From an uncultured beta proteobacterium (lineage in GTDB: Bacteria; Pseudomonadota; Gammaproteobacteria; Burkholderiales; Burkholderiaceae_C), in NCBI GenBank assembly GCA_903920405.1, contig CAIXMC010000364.1, positions 1 through 18,966 on the forward strand: DNA of 18,966 bases. Reading direction: 5' to 3'. The position numbers were made by a program, and so were the translations under genes. How positions within the stretch are numbered: position 1 is the stretch's first letter; the number at the start of each line of letters is the position of its first letter. The notes beneath the pieces were generated by a model that was not told the origin of the DNA, searched no databases, and saw only the letters and a program-made list of their open reading frames with translations. Positions 1-7,549 of this stretch are shown one piece after another.

Positions 1-1176
1 GCCAGCCAGCGGTGTGCCGTCTGCGGCAAACGTAATTTCGGCGACTTCCCTGACCCAACGAATCTGATCACCCACAAGAATGCGGTGTTCGATGTCGTAG
101 GGTTGACGCAAAAGGGCCAGATTCCAGGCTGCAAAAACGGCAGCCTTGTCGTCTGCGGGGAGGTAACTGGCAAAGGTCTCAAGGTTTTGGGCAACACCAG
201 GTTGAATACCAAAGATGCGGTAAGTTTCATCTGACCAGATCAAGGTCTGACTGACAATGTCAAGATGCCAACTGCCAACCTCGGCAACCCGCTGGGCTTG
301 TGTGAGGTTGCTTTCGCTCAGAGACAACTTGGCATTCAGCGCATCAAGGTCGTGCTTGTGTTGCGCCATTTCCCGAAAAATAAGTTCCAAAGGCTGGCGT
401 ACGCCAGAGAGAACAATCGCCATGAAGGCCAAGGCAACTGACAAAAACCTCGAGTAGTGACCCAATTCATTGTTGAAGTCAAAAAACTTGACGTAGCGCG
501 TGAAGCAAAATTCAGTCAAAATCGCAAGCACCAGTGAGCCGACCAGCAACAAAAAGATGCGTGGCTCAAAGCGACTTTTGAAACGACAGAGCATGACCAA
601 ACCCACGATCAGCATGCCGATGATGACGTACTCGCTGTAAATTTTGAAGGGTGTCAGGCCAACGCCATCAACGAACGTGACAGGAAACCACTGGTTTGCC
701 ACGGCAATGCAAGCCGCAGTTCCAATCGCCGCAAAACAGGTACTGACCAGATAAAAGTTGGTTTTTTTGTCAATGACGAGAGGCGCGCACAGCACCGCCA
801 GTGCTTCCAGAAAGCGTGCGACTAGCCAAAACTGGGTGGGATGGTTGGTTGTGACATTTGGAAACAGGTTCATGCCCCTGAAGGTCAGTGTATGCAAAAC
901 ATCCACCATCCCCACAGTGGCGTAAGAGCCGCCCAACATGATCAGATAGCTGTTGGACAGGTATCTGCTGCTGAGCCAGGCCATCACAAAAATCGAAAGG
1001 CTTACCACAATGGCAAACAATTCGGCTATGGTGTGAAAAAGCAGGTAATGCGTGGACCGGGCTGCTGCCAGCACGGCAACGATGATGAGCAGCGCACCGA
1101 CCGCAAAGAGGTTTGACTTTTTGAATATCTCGGTCAGGTGCCAAGCTGAAGCTAATGGGGCCAATAGTGGTTTCAT
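1..1176 (-). CDS. MASE3-PAS membrane sensor protein, C-terminal part beyond the window
   Basis: An uninterrupted minus-strand reading frame runs from an ATG at 1176 to the left edge, giving about 392 residues. Residues about 20-260 hold repeated hydrophobic segments and the HTIAELFAIVVSLSIFV and VDVLHTLTFRGMNLFP stretches typical of a MASE3 membrane sensor domain. A short coiled linker with alternating charged residues follows (about 275-300, ending SESNLTQAQRVAEVGSWHLD). A PAS fold of the PAS_3 type then begins, with WSDETYRIFGI and later IEHRILVGDQIRWVRE. In known MASE3 proteins this sensor precedes a GGDEF/EAL or histidine kinase output module; that part is outside the window, so the output cannot be named. 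The frame is read by my own translation. The start is the first ATG in frame and has no strong ribosome site. Nothing shows a functional link to the neighbouring restriction-modification genes. Confidence 0.8.
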   Translation of the reverse strand, partial: MKPLLAPLASAWHLTEIFKKSNLFAVGALLIIVAVLAAARSTHYLLFHTIAELFAIVVSLSIFVMAWLSSRYLSNSYLIMLGGSYATVGMVDVLHTLTFRGMNLFPNVTTNHPTQFWLVARFLEALAVLCAPLVIDKKTNFYLVSTCFAAIGTAACIAVANQWFPVTFVDGVGLTPFKIYSEYVIIGMLIVGLVMLCRFKSRFEPRIFLLLVGSLVLAILTEFCFTRYVKFFDFNNELGHYSRFLSVALAFMAIVLSGVRQPLELIFREMAQHKHDLDALNAKLSLSESNLTQAQRVAEVGSWHLDIVSQTLIWSDETYRIFGIQPGVAQNLETFASYLPADDKAAVFAAWNLALLRQPYDIEHRILVGDQIRWVREVAEITFAADGTPLAG

Positions 1177-1199
1177 AGGCGTGATAAGATATTAAAATG

Positions 1200-1235
1200 A
1201 TAGCAATCTATGCAGTGTTGACTAGCCCTGGAGCC
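1200..1235 (+). repeat. Diverged copy of the 36-bp dispersed repeat
   Basis: This stretch starts ATAGCAATCTATGCA and ends TAGCCCTGGAGCC. Aligned without gaps to the copies at 4998-5033 (reverse strand) and 8412-8447 it keeps the ATAGC start and the TAG-GAG-C end, with many differences between. It lies just upstream of the MASE3 gene. Confidence is low because the identity is only moderate. Confidence 0.35.
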
Positions 1236-1298
1236 GAATTTGGCAAAATCCATGACGAATCTTATTGTTGGCAACAGTTGAACTAAAACAACTCAATC

Positions 1299-1317
1299 GT
1301 AGCCGTTTAGACACCCC
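1299..1317 (+). repeat. Lone relic resembling the end of the 140-bp miniature element
   Basis: The sequence GTAGCCGTTTAGACACCCC differs from the 17-bp terminal repeat at 5095-5111 (GTAACCGTTTAGACCCC) by one substitution and two extra bases. No matching inverted end was found within the following 550 bases, so it would be a solo or truncated end. Confidence 0.4.
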
Positions 1318-1341
1318 TTGGCCTCGACGGAACCGAGTTCT

Positions 1342-1560
1342 ATGGAAATCAATCACTTGGAGCAGACTTTGCAAAAAATTACAAAGGGGGATGCGAATCA
1401 ATCTGTTCGCTCCACAATCCGCTTGGGCCATGATGTCTGCGTTCATCCCAGATTCCTCTGTTGACCGCTTGTTATCCCCATCCGTGACCAACGTGAGCAG
1501 CTTGATAATAGCCAGATCAAGGACATTTGTCATATTTTATGTGGGATAACTTTTGCTTAG
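1342..1560 (+). pseudogene. Possible small gene remnant with an in-frame stop
   Basis: From the ATG at 1342 one frame reads 40 codons (start MEINHLEQTLQKITKGD, end GHDVCVHPRFLC), meets TGA at 1462-1464, then stays open for 31 further codons (PLVIPIRDQREQLDNSQ to CGITFA) before TAG. The two halves are in the same frame and have a protein-like composition, which suggests a nonsense mutation. I do not recognise the family. The opposite strand is also open over much of this stretch, so chance cannot be excluded. Confidence 0.22.
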
Positions 1561-1588
1561 GCACTTAATTTGGTGGTAAATCTGCCCA

Positions 1589-1795
1589 TCATAACGTTGC
1601 AAGTAAATCGCGGGCTTTCGCGCATTGAGAGCTGACAAAAAGTGGGATACTGGGATTTATGCGGTTGGCAAGCCTGTCCGTTGTCTGTAGGGTTTTGCCT
1701 GTAGTGATATCTTTGGCGCGCCTTACGAGGGTGACCTGCTTTTGTGGAATGGTTTTTTTGAAGTCTTTGGTATTTTGTGGCGCAAGGTGTCTGCG
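1589..1795 (-). pseudogene. Possible gene fragment without a start
   Basis: One minus-strand frame is open for about 68 codons and ends at TGA (1589-1591). It reads like a soluble protein segment, including QKQVTLVRRAKDITTGKT, LQTTDRLANRINPSIPLF and SSQCAKARDLLATL. It has no ATG and an in-frame TAA directly upstream (1796-1798). The family is not recognised. It may be the C-terminal remnant of a gene removed when the restriction-modification pair arrived. Confidence 0.2.
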
Positions 1796-1858
1796 TTACA
1801 CACGATTTAGCCACAGGAATATCGTCAAAATAAACCAATCCGTTGATGGAATAAAACT

Positions 1859-3427
1859 ATGATACAAAAAAATAAATATGGTCAATACTTTACGCCAAAC
1901 ATGGTGGCTGATTTCATGATTGATTTATCTGACATTCCTGCCACCGCCAAAATTTTGGAACCTTCATGCGGTGAAGGCATTTTTTTGGAATTATTGAAAC
2001 ACAAAGGATTTCATAATTTGACCGCTTACGAAATAGATGATTCATTGGCAAATAAATATCCCTTTGTCAAACATGAAAGTTTCGTCACGGCTAATATTAA
2101 TGATAATTTTGATTTAATTATTGGAAATCCGCCATATATTCGCTGGAAAAATATGCAGGATGAATTAAAAAACGAATTAACACATCACTATTTATGGAAT
2201 AAATATTTTAATTCACTGTGCGACTATTCGTATATTTTTATATTAAAAGCCATTGAATTATTGAATGAGAATGGCCAATTGATATTTATATGCCCTGAAT
2301 ACTGGTTAAATACAACACATTCGGAAACATTACGAGACTACATGGTTCAAAACGGTTATTTTGAAAAAATATACCATTTCAATGAAACCCCAATTTTTGA
2401 TAAAGTCACTGTTTCTATTATTATTTTTAAATACATAAAATCAAAACACAAAACCGCAACTATTGATATTTCCAAGCATAATGTCAATCAGAAACTAACA
2501 ATAAAAACATTGGACAATTTACGACAGAAAATACAGACTGAAACCATCAAGCATTTCACAATTTCTCAATTTCAAACCAATGAACGTTGGCTTTTACATA
2601 CCGATGAAGTGAAAAACGAAATAAAAACAACAGAAGCCAGGTGCAAAAAGATACATCAAAATCAATCACTTTTTGATAATAGTAGCCAGATCGACTATCA
2701 CACGATTGGAGATTTCTGTGATATAGGAAATGGACTGGTGAGCGGTCTTGATAAAGCGTTTCAGCTTCATGAACGCTCTTTGAACAGTGATGAGGAAAAA
2801 TCCGTTTTGAATGTTGTCAAGGCAAAAGACATTCAACCTTATTATTATCAAGGTATCACAAGATACCTGTATATTTCGGATAATTACCAGGAAGAAGATA
2901 TAAAACGCATCTATCCAAATTTTTATAGTCATTTACAACCCTATAAAATTGAACTTGAAAAACGTTATCAATACAACAAAAAAATCCCTTACTGGCAATG
3001 GGTATTCCCACGCAGTTTCAGTTTATTCAGTCGTAATGAAAAACGAATTTTTGTGCCATGCAAGGAACGAATTTCAAATAAAAATTATTTTCGTTTTGCA
3101 TTGGCAAACAGTGGAATTTACCCAACACAAGATGTCACAGCTATTTTCAAAAAGACATCAACAAAAGAAAGTATTGAGTATATTTTATGTTGGTTAAATC
3201 ATCACAGAACTTTTGATTGGCTCAAAGTCAACGGAATCATCAAAGGGAATATAGTTGAATTTTCAGAGAAACCAATAACGAGCATTCCATTTCGAGCAAT
3301 AGATTGGGACAATAAAGAGGAAACGATGATCCACCATCAAATTACCGAAATTAGCCAGTCTCTTGTGTGTATGAAAAATGACGATTTAATCTCTAAAATA
3401 AATGAGCTGATTGATAAACTTTTTTAA
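1859..3427 (+). CDS. hindIIM: Type II N6-adenine DNA methyltransferase, HindII/HincII family (predicted GTYRAC)
   Basis: This 522-residue enzyme should transfer a methyl group from S-adenosylmethionine to adenine in the recognition site of its partner endonuclease and so protect host DNA. The N-terminal KYGQYFTP (residues 6-13) is the motif X region of gamma-class enzymes. LEPSCGEG (33-40) is the cofactor-binding motif I, AYEID (56-60) motif II, and NPPY (90-93) the catalytic motif IV. The C-terminal half, from about 275 (IGDFCDIGNGLVSG), resembles the TaqI-type target-recognition domain. The length matches known M.HindII/M.HincII (about 500-520 residues). The specificity is inferred from the adjacent endonuclease, which is clearly HincII-like. 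The gene is much more AT-rich than mutL or the right-hand operon, consistent with horizontal transfer. Its stop is only 7 bases before the endonuclease start, so the two are probably co-transcribed. Confidence 0.92.
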   Translation: MIQKNKYGQYFTPNMVADFMIDLSDIPATAKILEPSCGEGIFLELLKHKGFHNLTAYEIDDSLANKYPFVKHESFVTANINDNFDLIIGNPPYIRWKNMQDELKNELTHHYLWNKYFNSLCDYSYIFILKAIELLNENGQLIFICPEYWLNTTHSETLRDYMVQNGYFEKIYHFNETPIFDKVTVSIIIFKYIKSKHKTATIDISKHNVNQKLTIKTLDNLRQKIQTETIKHFTISQFQTNERWLLHTDEVKNEIKTTEARCKKIHQNQSLFDNSSQIDYHTIGDFCDIGNGLVSGLDKAFQLHERSLNSDEEKSVLNVVKAKDIQPYYYQGITRYLYISDNYQEEDIKRIYPNFYSHLQPYKIELEKRYQYNKKIPYWQWVFPRSFSLFSRNEKRIFVPCKERISNKNYFRFALANSGIYPTQDVTAIFKKTSTKESIEYILCWLNHHRTFDWLKVNGIIKGNIVEFSEKPITSIPFRAIDWDNKEETMIHHQITEISQSLVCMKNDDLISKINELIDKLF

Positions 3428-3434
3428 CAAAATC

Positions 3435-4202
3435 ATGACAATAGATTTTATAACATTACAAAAAATCATCAAAGGATGCGCTATTCCAAAGCCGATTTCT
3501 GGGACTTTATCAGGTCATGCTGCGGGAGAACCGTTTGATAAACATGTTTACGCTGAAATTAAAAAAATATTTCCAAAAAATACATTTCGACAATACGAGT
3601 ATTTAAACTTCTTGTTTACAAAAAACTCATCGATCATTGGTGTTGAAGATCGAAACAAGTTAATTAACTCACCAACAGTCATGTTTTTGTTAAGTCGCGG
3701 AAAAAATGCAACGGACAAATGGAGTCTTGAAAATCCATTTGACGAAAAACAAAACGATACTGCAGATATTCTTGTTGTAAAAGATAATTTCTTCGAACTT
3801 ATTGACATAAAAACAAGAAACATGTCCAAGTCTGCGCAATCACCTAATATTATTTCTGCATACAAATTGGCGCAACTGTGCGCAAAAATGATTGACAACA
3901 ATGAATTTGATAATTTTAGTATTAACTATTTTGAGCTTGATTGGTTATTGGAAAATAATTTACTGATATGCAAAGATACGCATTATGGTGATTTATTTAA
4001 GTCGAATCCTTCTGACTTATACATCAATTGGGCAGCAGCTATGCAAATACAATTTCATGTCAGTGATTTAGATCAAACTTACACAGAAACTAAACAAAAA
4101 TGGACAAGAGAATATTTAAAACACTTTGTTACACAAGCAGAAATAAGGTCGCAGGATATGATTATAAAATTCGTAAAACCGTTTGAAAAATATATCAAAT
4201 AG
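3435..4202 (+). CDS. hindIIR: Type II restriction endonuclease, HincII/HindII family
   Basis: The predicted enzyme cuts unmethylated DNA, by homology at GTY^RAC leaving blunt ends. From the ATG at 3435 it has 255 residues, against 258 for HincII as I remember it. Matching segments include [13 protein letters not shown] (22-34), [15 protein letters not shown] (76-90), [13 protein letters not shown] (105-117) and [14 protein letters not shown] (196-209). The catalytic PD-(D/E)xK residues correspond to D111, D124 and K126 (HincII D114, D127, K129). Q135 matches the DNA-intercalating Q138, and N198 matches N201 at the base-contact site. All are intact, so the enzyme is probably active. I chose 3435 rather than the upstream in-frame TTG (3411) because the ATG reproduces the family's N-terminal length and avoids overlapping the methyltransferase. 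The last bases overlap the end of the broken kinase gene on the other strand. Confidence 0.93.
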   Translation: MTIDFITLQKIIKGCAIPKPISGTLSGHAAGEPFDKHVYAEIKKIFPKNTFRQYEYLNFLFTKNSSIIGVEDRNKLINSPTVMFLLSRGKNATDKWSLENPFDEKQNDTADILVVKDNFFELIDIKTRNMSKSAQSPNIISAYKLAQLCAKMIDNNEFDNFSINYFELDWLLENNLLICKDTHYGDLFKSNPSDLYINWAAAMQIQFHVSDLDQTYTETKQKWTREYLKHFVTQAEIRSQDMIIKFVKPFEKYIK

Positions 4203-4820
4203 ACATGCTGACACTGGCTGTCGTTGCTAGCGCAGTGGTCACGAGCGCAATGTTGCGCACCTGGTTGGTCAGGTTGGCGGCCATGAAGTTGACCGATTCG
4301 GTGAGGTCTTTCCAGATGCCCACCATGCCTGGCACCCTGGCCTGGCCACCGAGCTTGCCCTCTGAACCCACTTCACGCGCCACCCAAGTCACTTCGACAG
4401 AGAAAGTGCCCAGGCGATTGACCATGCCGTTGACAATTTCGGCTGATTTTCGGAACTGGCCTTCCAATGTCTTGCCATCGACTTCAAGCGGCACGGTTTG
4501 CGACAGATCGCCCGTGGAGACTGCGTTGATGACCCGCACCATTTCACTCAAGGGGCTGACCAAATTTTCAATCAAGGTATTACTGGAATCCACCAGTTTG
4601 GCCCAGGAACCATGCAAGTCACACACCGACAAACGCGCTCAAAGTCGCCCGTGGTGCGATCGGCCATGTCGATGGCATCGGCCACCTTTCCCGGCAGTCC
4701 CATCCAGTCGCTGGGCATTCGCGTTGCAAAATCACCGCGTCGCAAGGCGATCAGAGTGTTGAGCAGCAGCCCGATGTCGAGATCGTCGCTGTCCTTGTGT
4801 TTGGGGGTGTTAATGGCCAT
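4195..4820 (-). pseudogene. Broken HAMP-repeat hybrid histidine kinase, 5' fragment
   Basis: Two minus-strand frames together encode the N-terminal part of a large cytoplasmic kinase with tandem HAMP domains. The first starts at the ATG at 4820, with GGAG seven bases upstream, and reads MAINTPKHKDSDDLD, then [19 protein letters not shown] and [10 protein letters not shown]. Near 4632-4640 the frame changes to one reading [54 protein letters not shown] and [18 protein letters not shown]. These are classic HAMP-linker repeats. Compared with intact relatives, about 20 residues are missing at the shift, and the reading is cut after [10 protein letters not shown] where the AT-rich restriction gene begins. 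All later HAMP units, the kinase core and any receiver domain are absent. It therefore cannot signal and is best called a remnant truncated by insertion or deletion at the restriction-modification edge. Confidence 0.85.
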
Positions 4821-4997
4821 TGGTTGCTCCAAAGTGAGATGTGAATTAAAGGACAGCCTTGGACAGAAGCGCACAAAATGCTGATGTCTGTGTACGTGGT
4901 AAATTTATTTTCAGCCTTTAGGAAAGTGATGTGGATGCGGCAATGTTCCCTTGTCAAGCTACACGAACTTGAGTGAGTTTTTTTGCATAACAAATTG

Positions 4998-5033
4998 GCC
5001 TCTAGCGCCCGTCCTGCTTGCGTAGTTAGCTAT
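4998..5033 (-). repeat. 36-bp dispersed repeat, intergenic copy
   Basis: Read on the minus strand this starts ATAGCTAACTACGCA and ends GGGCGCTAGAGGC. It aligns without gaps to the copy inside mutL (8412-8447): the first 6 bases and 13 of the last 14 are identical. Here it lies upstream of the broken kinase gene and just outside the 140-bp miniature element. Confidence 0.6.
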
Positions 5034-5046
5034 CTTTTGGATAGTT

Positions 5047-5072
5047 AAATGGGCGATGAAATTCGCCCATTT
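5047..5072. terminator. Perfect 10-bp stem hairpin, possible terminator
   Basis: AAATGGGCGA (5047-5056) and TCGCCCATTT (5063-5072) pair perfectly around a six-base loop. It lies between the broken kinase and the methyltransferase unit. The T-run is only three bases on either strand, so it is at best a weak rho-independent terminator. It would sit downstream of the minus-strand methyltransferase unit. Confidence 0.4.
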
Positions 5073-5094
5073 GACTGCACGGAGCAAACGCTTC

Positions 5095-5234
5095 GTAACC
5101 GTTTAGACCCCGCCACCGTCATTCCCGCGAAGGCGGGAATCCAGACTGACTTTTGTATCCATGAAGACCAAAATACACTGGATTCCCGCCTTCGCGGGAA
5201 TGACGACATCTGGGCCAGGGGTCTAAACGGTTAC
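5095..5234. mobile_element. 140-bp miniature inverted-repeat element with 8-bp target duplication (IS66-like ends)
   Basis: The ends are perfect 17-bp inverted repeats: GTAACCGTTTAGACCCC at 5095-5111 and its complement at 5218-5234. They are flanked directly by the 8-bp duplication AACGCTTC at 5087-5094 and 5235-5242. Inside, a second perfect inverted pair of 27 bp (5118-5144 and 5178-5204) carries the ATTCCCGC....GCGGGAAT repeat known from many proteobacteria, similar to neisserial dRS3. No gene fits inside. An end starting GTAA with an 8-bp duplication is characteristic of the IS66 family, so I infer mobilisation in trans by an IS66-type transposase. The intact duplication suggests a fairly recent insertion. 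The insertion supplies the stop codon of the frame at 5231-5449. Confidence 0.88.
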
Positions 5235-5449
5235 AACGCTTCTGGTGTGTGGGATTTGTTTAAATCTTTTGAAAGCAATTCAAATAATTCCATGAAATTT
5301 TGCCCTTGCTTTGTGGTTGATATTTTTAATGCGGAAAATTTGAGAAATTTTTTAACCCATTCTTTTCTTATTATTGATTCGAGTTGAAGCCACAATAAAC
5401 CTGATTTATCAGAACTAAATTCTTCTAATTTTTCGCTTTTGCTTAATGC
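5231..5449 (-). pseudogene. 72-codon C-terminal remnant in frame with the upstream methyltransferase
   Basis: After the methyltransferase stop (5450-5452) the same frame stays open for 72 codons: start ALSKSEKLEEFSSDKSG, then LLWLQLESIIRKEWVKKF and end LLSKDLNKSHTPEAL. It is AT-rich like the methyltransferase and has a convincing amphipathic, lysine-rich composition, but no start codon near its beginning. Its TAA stop (5231-5233) comes from the first bases of the miniature element. Without that insertion the frame would continue through GAA GCG TTT for about 20 more codons. It may be the tail of a partner restriction gene fused to the methyltransferase by deletion, or a C-terminal extension of the methyltransferase split by a nonsense mutation. 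The family is not recognised. Confidence 0.5.
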
Positions 5450-6607
5450 TTAAGGAGTCCCAGTATTTAAATAAAGTCCTTCATTTACGATTTTCTGTTG
5501 ATGGCTAACTGACATAAAATGCTTTTTCTTCGGTGTGCAAACAAACAAAATTTCCTGACTGCCCGCTACGCTTCCTTTGCCGCCTCTGCCTTTGTGGTAT
5601 GTTTTCGCTTCAACCTTTACATCTCTATATTTTAAAATTAATTTTTCAAATTCTTCAATTCCAGGATAGCTCCGATTATTGTAACTGATTAACCAGTTTG
5701 GTATTTCAGTTGAAAGTTCAAAGAGTCTTTTAAATGAGTTTATAACATCCCTTTTCTTATCAAATCCACTCACATGCTGGGGATTGTAACGTTTTATTTT
5801 ATTTATAAATTCTTTGTCTTTCCAATATTCAGTGTAAGTTTCAAGCAGATGATAAAAACCTTGATAGTCTGCATGACTGTCACAATAGGGCGGGTCGAAA
5901 TAAGCCAAATCAACATGATTGACTGTTGGAAGCAAATCTAAAATATTTTTATTAAAACTTTGGTTTTCTTTCTTGTTCTCGAAAATGGCATCGTTATATA
6001 TCGGAAGTATTTCTTCAAATATATCTTTGAGAGGTCTAATCAAACTTCTATTACGTTTTATTCTTTCAGGGTCTGCCGCATACACCAAAGCTTGTGTATG
6101 TCCAAAATGACCCATAGTGATTTTTCTTGTCATACTTCTGTTCATCACGGCAAAAGCAAGCGCTTGCTTGATTGGATTTTCAAGCATGGTAACGTTAGCT
6201 CTAAAATTATCCAGAAACCGAGCTTCTGCTTTTTCAAAAAAATCATTTGTAAAAGTGTTTTCGATAAGTTCAAATTCCCTTTTGTTTTTAGCGGGCTGAA
6301 AAAGAAGTCTCAAATCTTCAGCATTTAATTTTATATCTATATTTTCAATCAGCGCTAATCCAATTTGATTATTAAAATTTAAAAAATCATTTGTGATTGT
6401 TTTATATCCCAATTGTTTAAACAGGAAGGCTACTGATTGAGAGCCTGCAAAAGCATCAATAGCAGTTTTTGTATTATTGGGTATGAACTTCTTTATCCAT
6501 GCCAAATGTGTGTGTTTAGCTCCCAAATACTGAGGCTCAGGAAATTGAAAGTTGAAATAAGCGTATTCTTCAAAAAGCATTTTTATATTTTTAATATTCA
6601 CAACCAT
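5450..6607 (-). CDS. D12-class N6-adenine DNA methyltransferase
   Basis: This 385-residue protein has the alpha-class (Dam/D12) order of motifs: PQYLGAKHTHLAWI (25-38, motif X region), AFAGSQSVAF (52-61, cofactor motif I) and DPPY (238-241, catalytic motif IV), with a recognition segment between. It should methylate adenine in a target I cannot predict. It is AT-rich, like the HindII pair but unlike mutL, which suggests separate acquisition of a second restriction-modification or orphan methyltransferase. No intact endonuclease gene accompanies it; only the in-frame remnant downstream could be one. The 5' end is uncertain: the ATG at 6607 has a poor ribosome site, and the ATG at 6580 (residue 10) is also possible, since homology begins only at about residue 20. 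Confidence 0.88.
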   Translation of the reverse strand: MVVNIKNIKMLFEEYAYFNFQFPEPQYLGAKHTHLAWIKKFIPNNTKTAIDAFAGSQSVAFLFKQLGYKTITNDFLNFNNQIGLALIENIDIKLNAEDLRLLFQPAKNKREFELIENTFTNDFFEKAEARFLDNFRANVTMLENPIKQALAFAVMNRSMTRKITMGHFGHTQALVYAADPERIKRNRSLIRPLKDIFEEILPIYNDAIFENKKENQSFNKNILDLLPTVNHVDLAYFDPPYCDSHADYQGFYHLLETYTEYWKDKEFINKIKRYNPQHVSGFDKKRDVINSFKRLFELSTEIPNWLISYNNRSYPGIEEFEKLILKYRDVKVEAKTYHKGRGGKGSVAGSQEILFVCTPKKKHFMSVSHQQKIVNEGLYLNTGTP

Positions 6608-6952
6608 ATGAACGATCCGTCAGTTGAATCGGATTTGAGGAAATTCACATTGGACTTTATTGGAAACAAGCCATTGATTTCTATAAAATCAACAAGTTAG
6701 CAAAATCCAGGAATGGGTTTCCAATCAAGTCTATTAGAAGACGGTAGATGAATCGAAATAAGCGTTTAGGATATGGTCAATAATAAGTTCCGCATTTGGC
6801 TCATCAGGCTCATCAGATTTGAGCGAACTGCGTCGTTACAAATCGCTTATGTGGTTGGGCCACACTGCGCGATTTGCGCCTGGCACTGCATCTTTAACTC
6901 TGACGGCCAAATGGGGGAACTTATTACTGACCACATCCTAAGTGGGAAGCCG
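6608..6952. other. Stretch without a gene, holding a miniature element
   Basis: The first 158 bases are AT-rich upstream sequence of the D12 methyltransferase, with no recognisable promoter. A 30-codon plus-strand frame at 6608-6700 is not convincing. The rest is occupied by the 176-bp element at 6766-6941, which ends 11 bases from the stop codon of the small exported protein gene. Confidence 0.6.
6766..6941. mobile_element. Miniature inverted-repeat element, second family, copy 1
   Basis: The left end reads TAGGATATGGTCAATAATAA and continues AGTTCCGCATTTGGC. The right end (6906-6941) is its imperfect complement, ending TTACTGACCACATCCTAA. TA lies at both outer edges, which may be a TA target duplication as in IS630/Tc1-type elements. 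The interior contains an inverted CAAATCGC/GCGATTTG pair and a CTCATCAG tandem duplication. The interior and ends closely match 14095-14258 and partly match 18847-18966. It encodes nothing recognisable. Confidence 0.7.
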
Positions 6953-7462
6953 TTATTTCGTTGGCGTTCCTAAGCGGTTCAGTTCGCGTTGAATGCCCGC
7001 GATGTCGCTCTCGTTGCGCACCATGCTGGCTTTGATTTCAGCCACCCGATCTTTGTATTTTTGATAATTACGCGCCTCTTCTCCGCGTTTTTCAGGCGAT
7101 CCATCGTTGTACTCTCTCTTAAGTTCTTCTTGGCGGGCTTGTGCTTTTTGAAGTTCGGTCTGCAAAATTAAGCGGGCATCAGAGTCGCGTGATTTTTGCT
7201 GACCTACATCCAAGCGGGGACTGCTGGATGCGCTGGCCGCACTTTGTTTAACCGCTTTGAAAACACGAGTACCTTGCACGACGGTCACGTTGCCACTTTC
7301 GACTAACCTACAGCCTTTGGTACGGGCATCAGGCTGTGTGTTGGTGTATTCGTTGCCACAGCGGTAAATTTGATCCTGCGCATGAACGCGTGCAACCAGG
7401 GCACCCAACACGATCAGCACTATGCTCATTTGTTTCATAAAAATGCCATACTTTTTAACCAT
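6953..7462 (-). CDS. Small exported protein with signal peptide, DUF4124-like N-terminus
   Basis: From the ATG at 7462 this encodes 169 residues. The N-terminus has a KK pair, a hydrophobic core (MSIVLIVLGALVA) and RVHAQ as a likely signal peptidase I site, so it should be periplasmic. The mature part begins DQIYRCGNEYTNTQPD with two cysteines, resembling the small DUF4124-type domain common in Burkholderiales. A low-complexity Ser/Ala linker follows, then a charged helix with coiled-coil character (LQTELQKAQARQEELKREY, then AEIKASMVRNESDIAGIQRE). Alternative starts are GTG at 7477 and ATG at 7438; I prefer 7462 because GAGA lies upstream and the basic residues complete the signal peptide. 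It lies downstream of mutL on the same strand with a 234-base gap. Function unknown. Confidence 0.75.
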   Translation of the reverse strand: MVKKYGIFMKQMSIVLIVLGALVARVHAQDQIYRCGNEYTNTQPDARTKGCRLVESGNVTVVQGTRVFKAVKQSAASASSSPRLDVGQQKSRDSDARLILQTELQKAQARQEELKREYNDGSPEKRGEEARNYQKYKDRVAEIKASMVRNESDIAGIQRELNRLGTPTK

Positions 7463-7549
7463 CTGTATTGATCTCACGGTTCTCTCATTTTGCTAGTTGT
7501 AAAACAAATTGTTTCATTCTGTAATGCCGACATCTTAGCAGTCGATATG

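Larger units (their letters stand above)
1177..1858. other. Long stretch without a clear gene, probably decayed DNA
   Basis: About 680 bases lie between the MASE3 gene and the restriction-modification pair. No frame gives a recognisable protein. Two frames look protein-like but are broken and are listed separately (plus 1342-1560 and minus 1589-1795). A diverged 36-bp dispersed repeat (1200-1235) and a lone copy resembling the end of the 140-bp miniature element (1299-1317) are also here. I infer a scar region left by earlier insertions and deletions. The promoter for the downstream methyltransferase should be at the right end, but I see no convincing -35/-10 pair. Confidence 0.6.

Noticed and set aside
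770..1144. 124-codon minus-strand frame
   Set aside because: It overlaps, in another frame, the membrane-helix coding sequence of the MASE3 protein, which is open to the window edge.
4205..4762. 185-codon plus-strand frame downstream of the endonuclease
   Set aside because: The opposite strand encodes clear HAMP repeats; the plus frame is a shadow with Ser/Arg/Pro-rich composition.
5118..5204. The repeated ATTCCCGC arms as a CRISPR or a transcription terminator
   Set aside because: There are only two arms, inverted rather than direct, inside a clearly bounded transposon-like element with target duplication.
6608..6700. 30-codon plus-strand frame starting MNDPSVESDLRK
   Set aside because: It has no ribosome site and no recognisable similarity, and it lies in the upstream region of the divergent methyltransferase; most likely chance.
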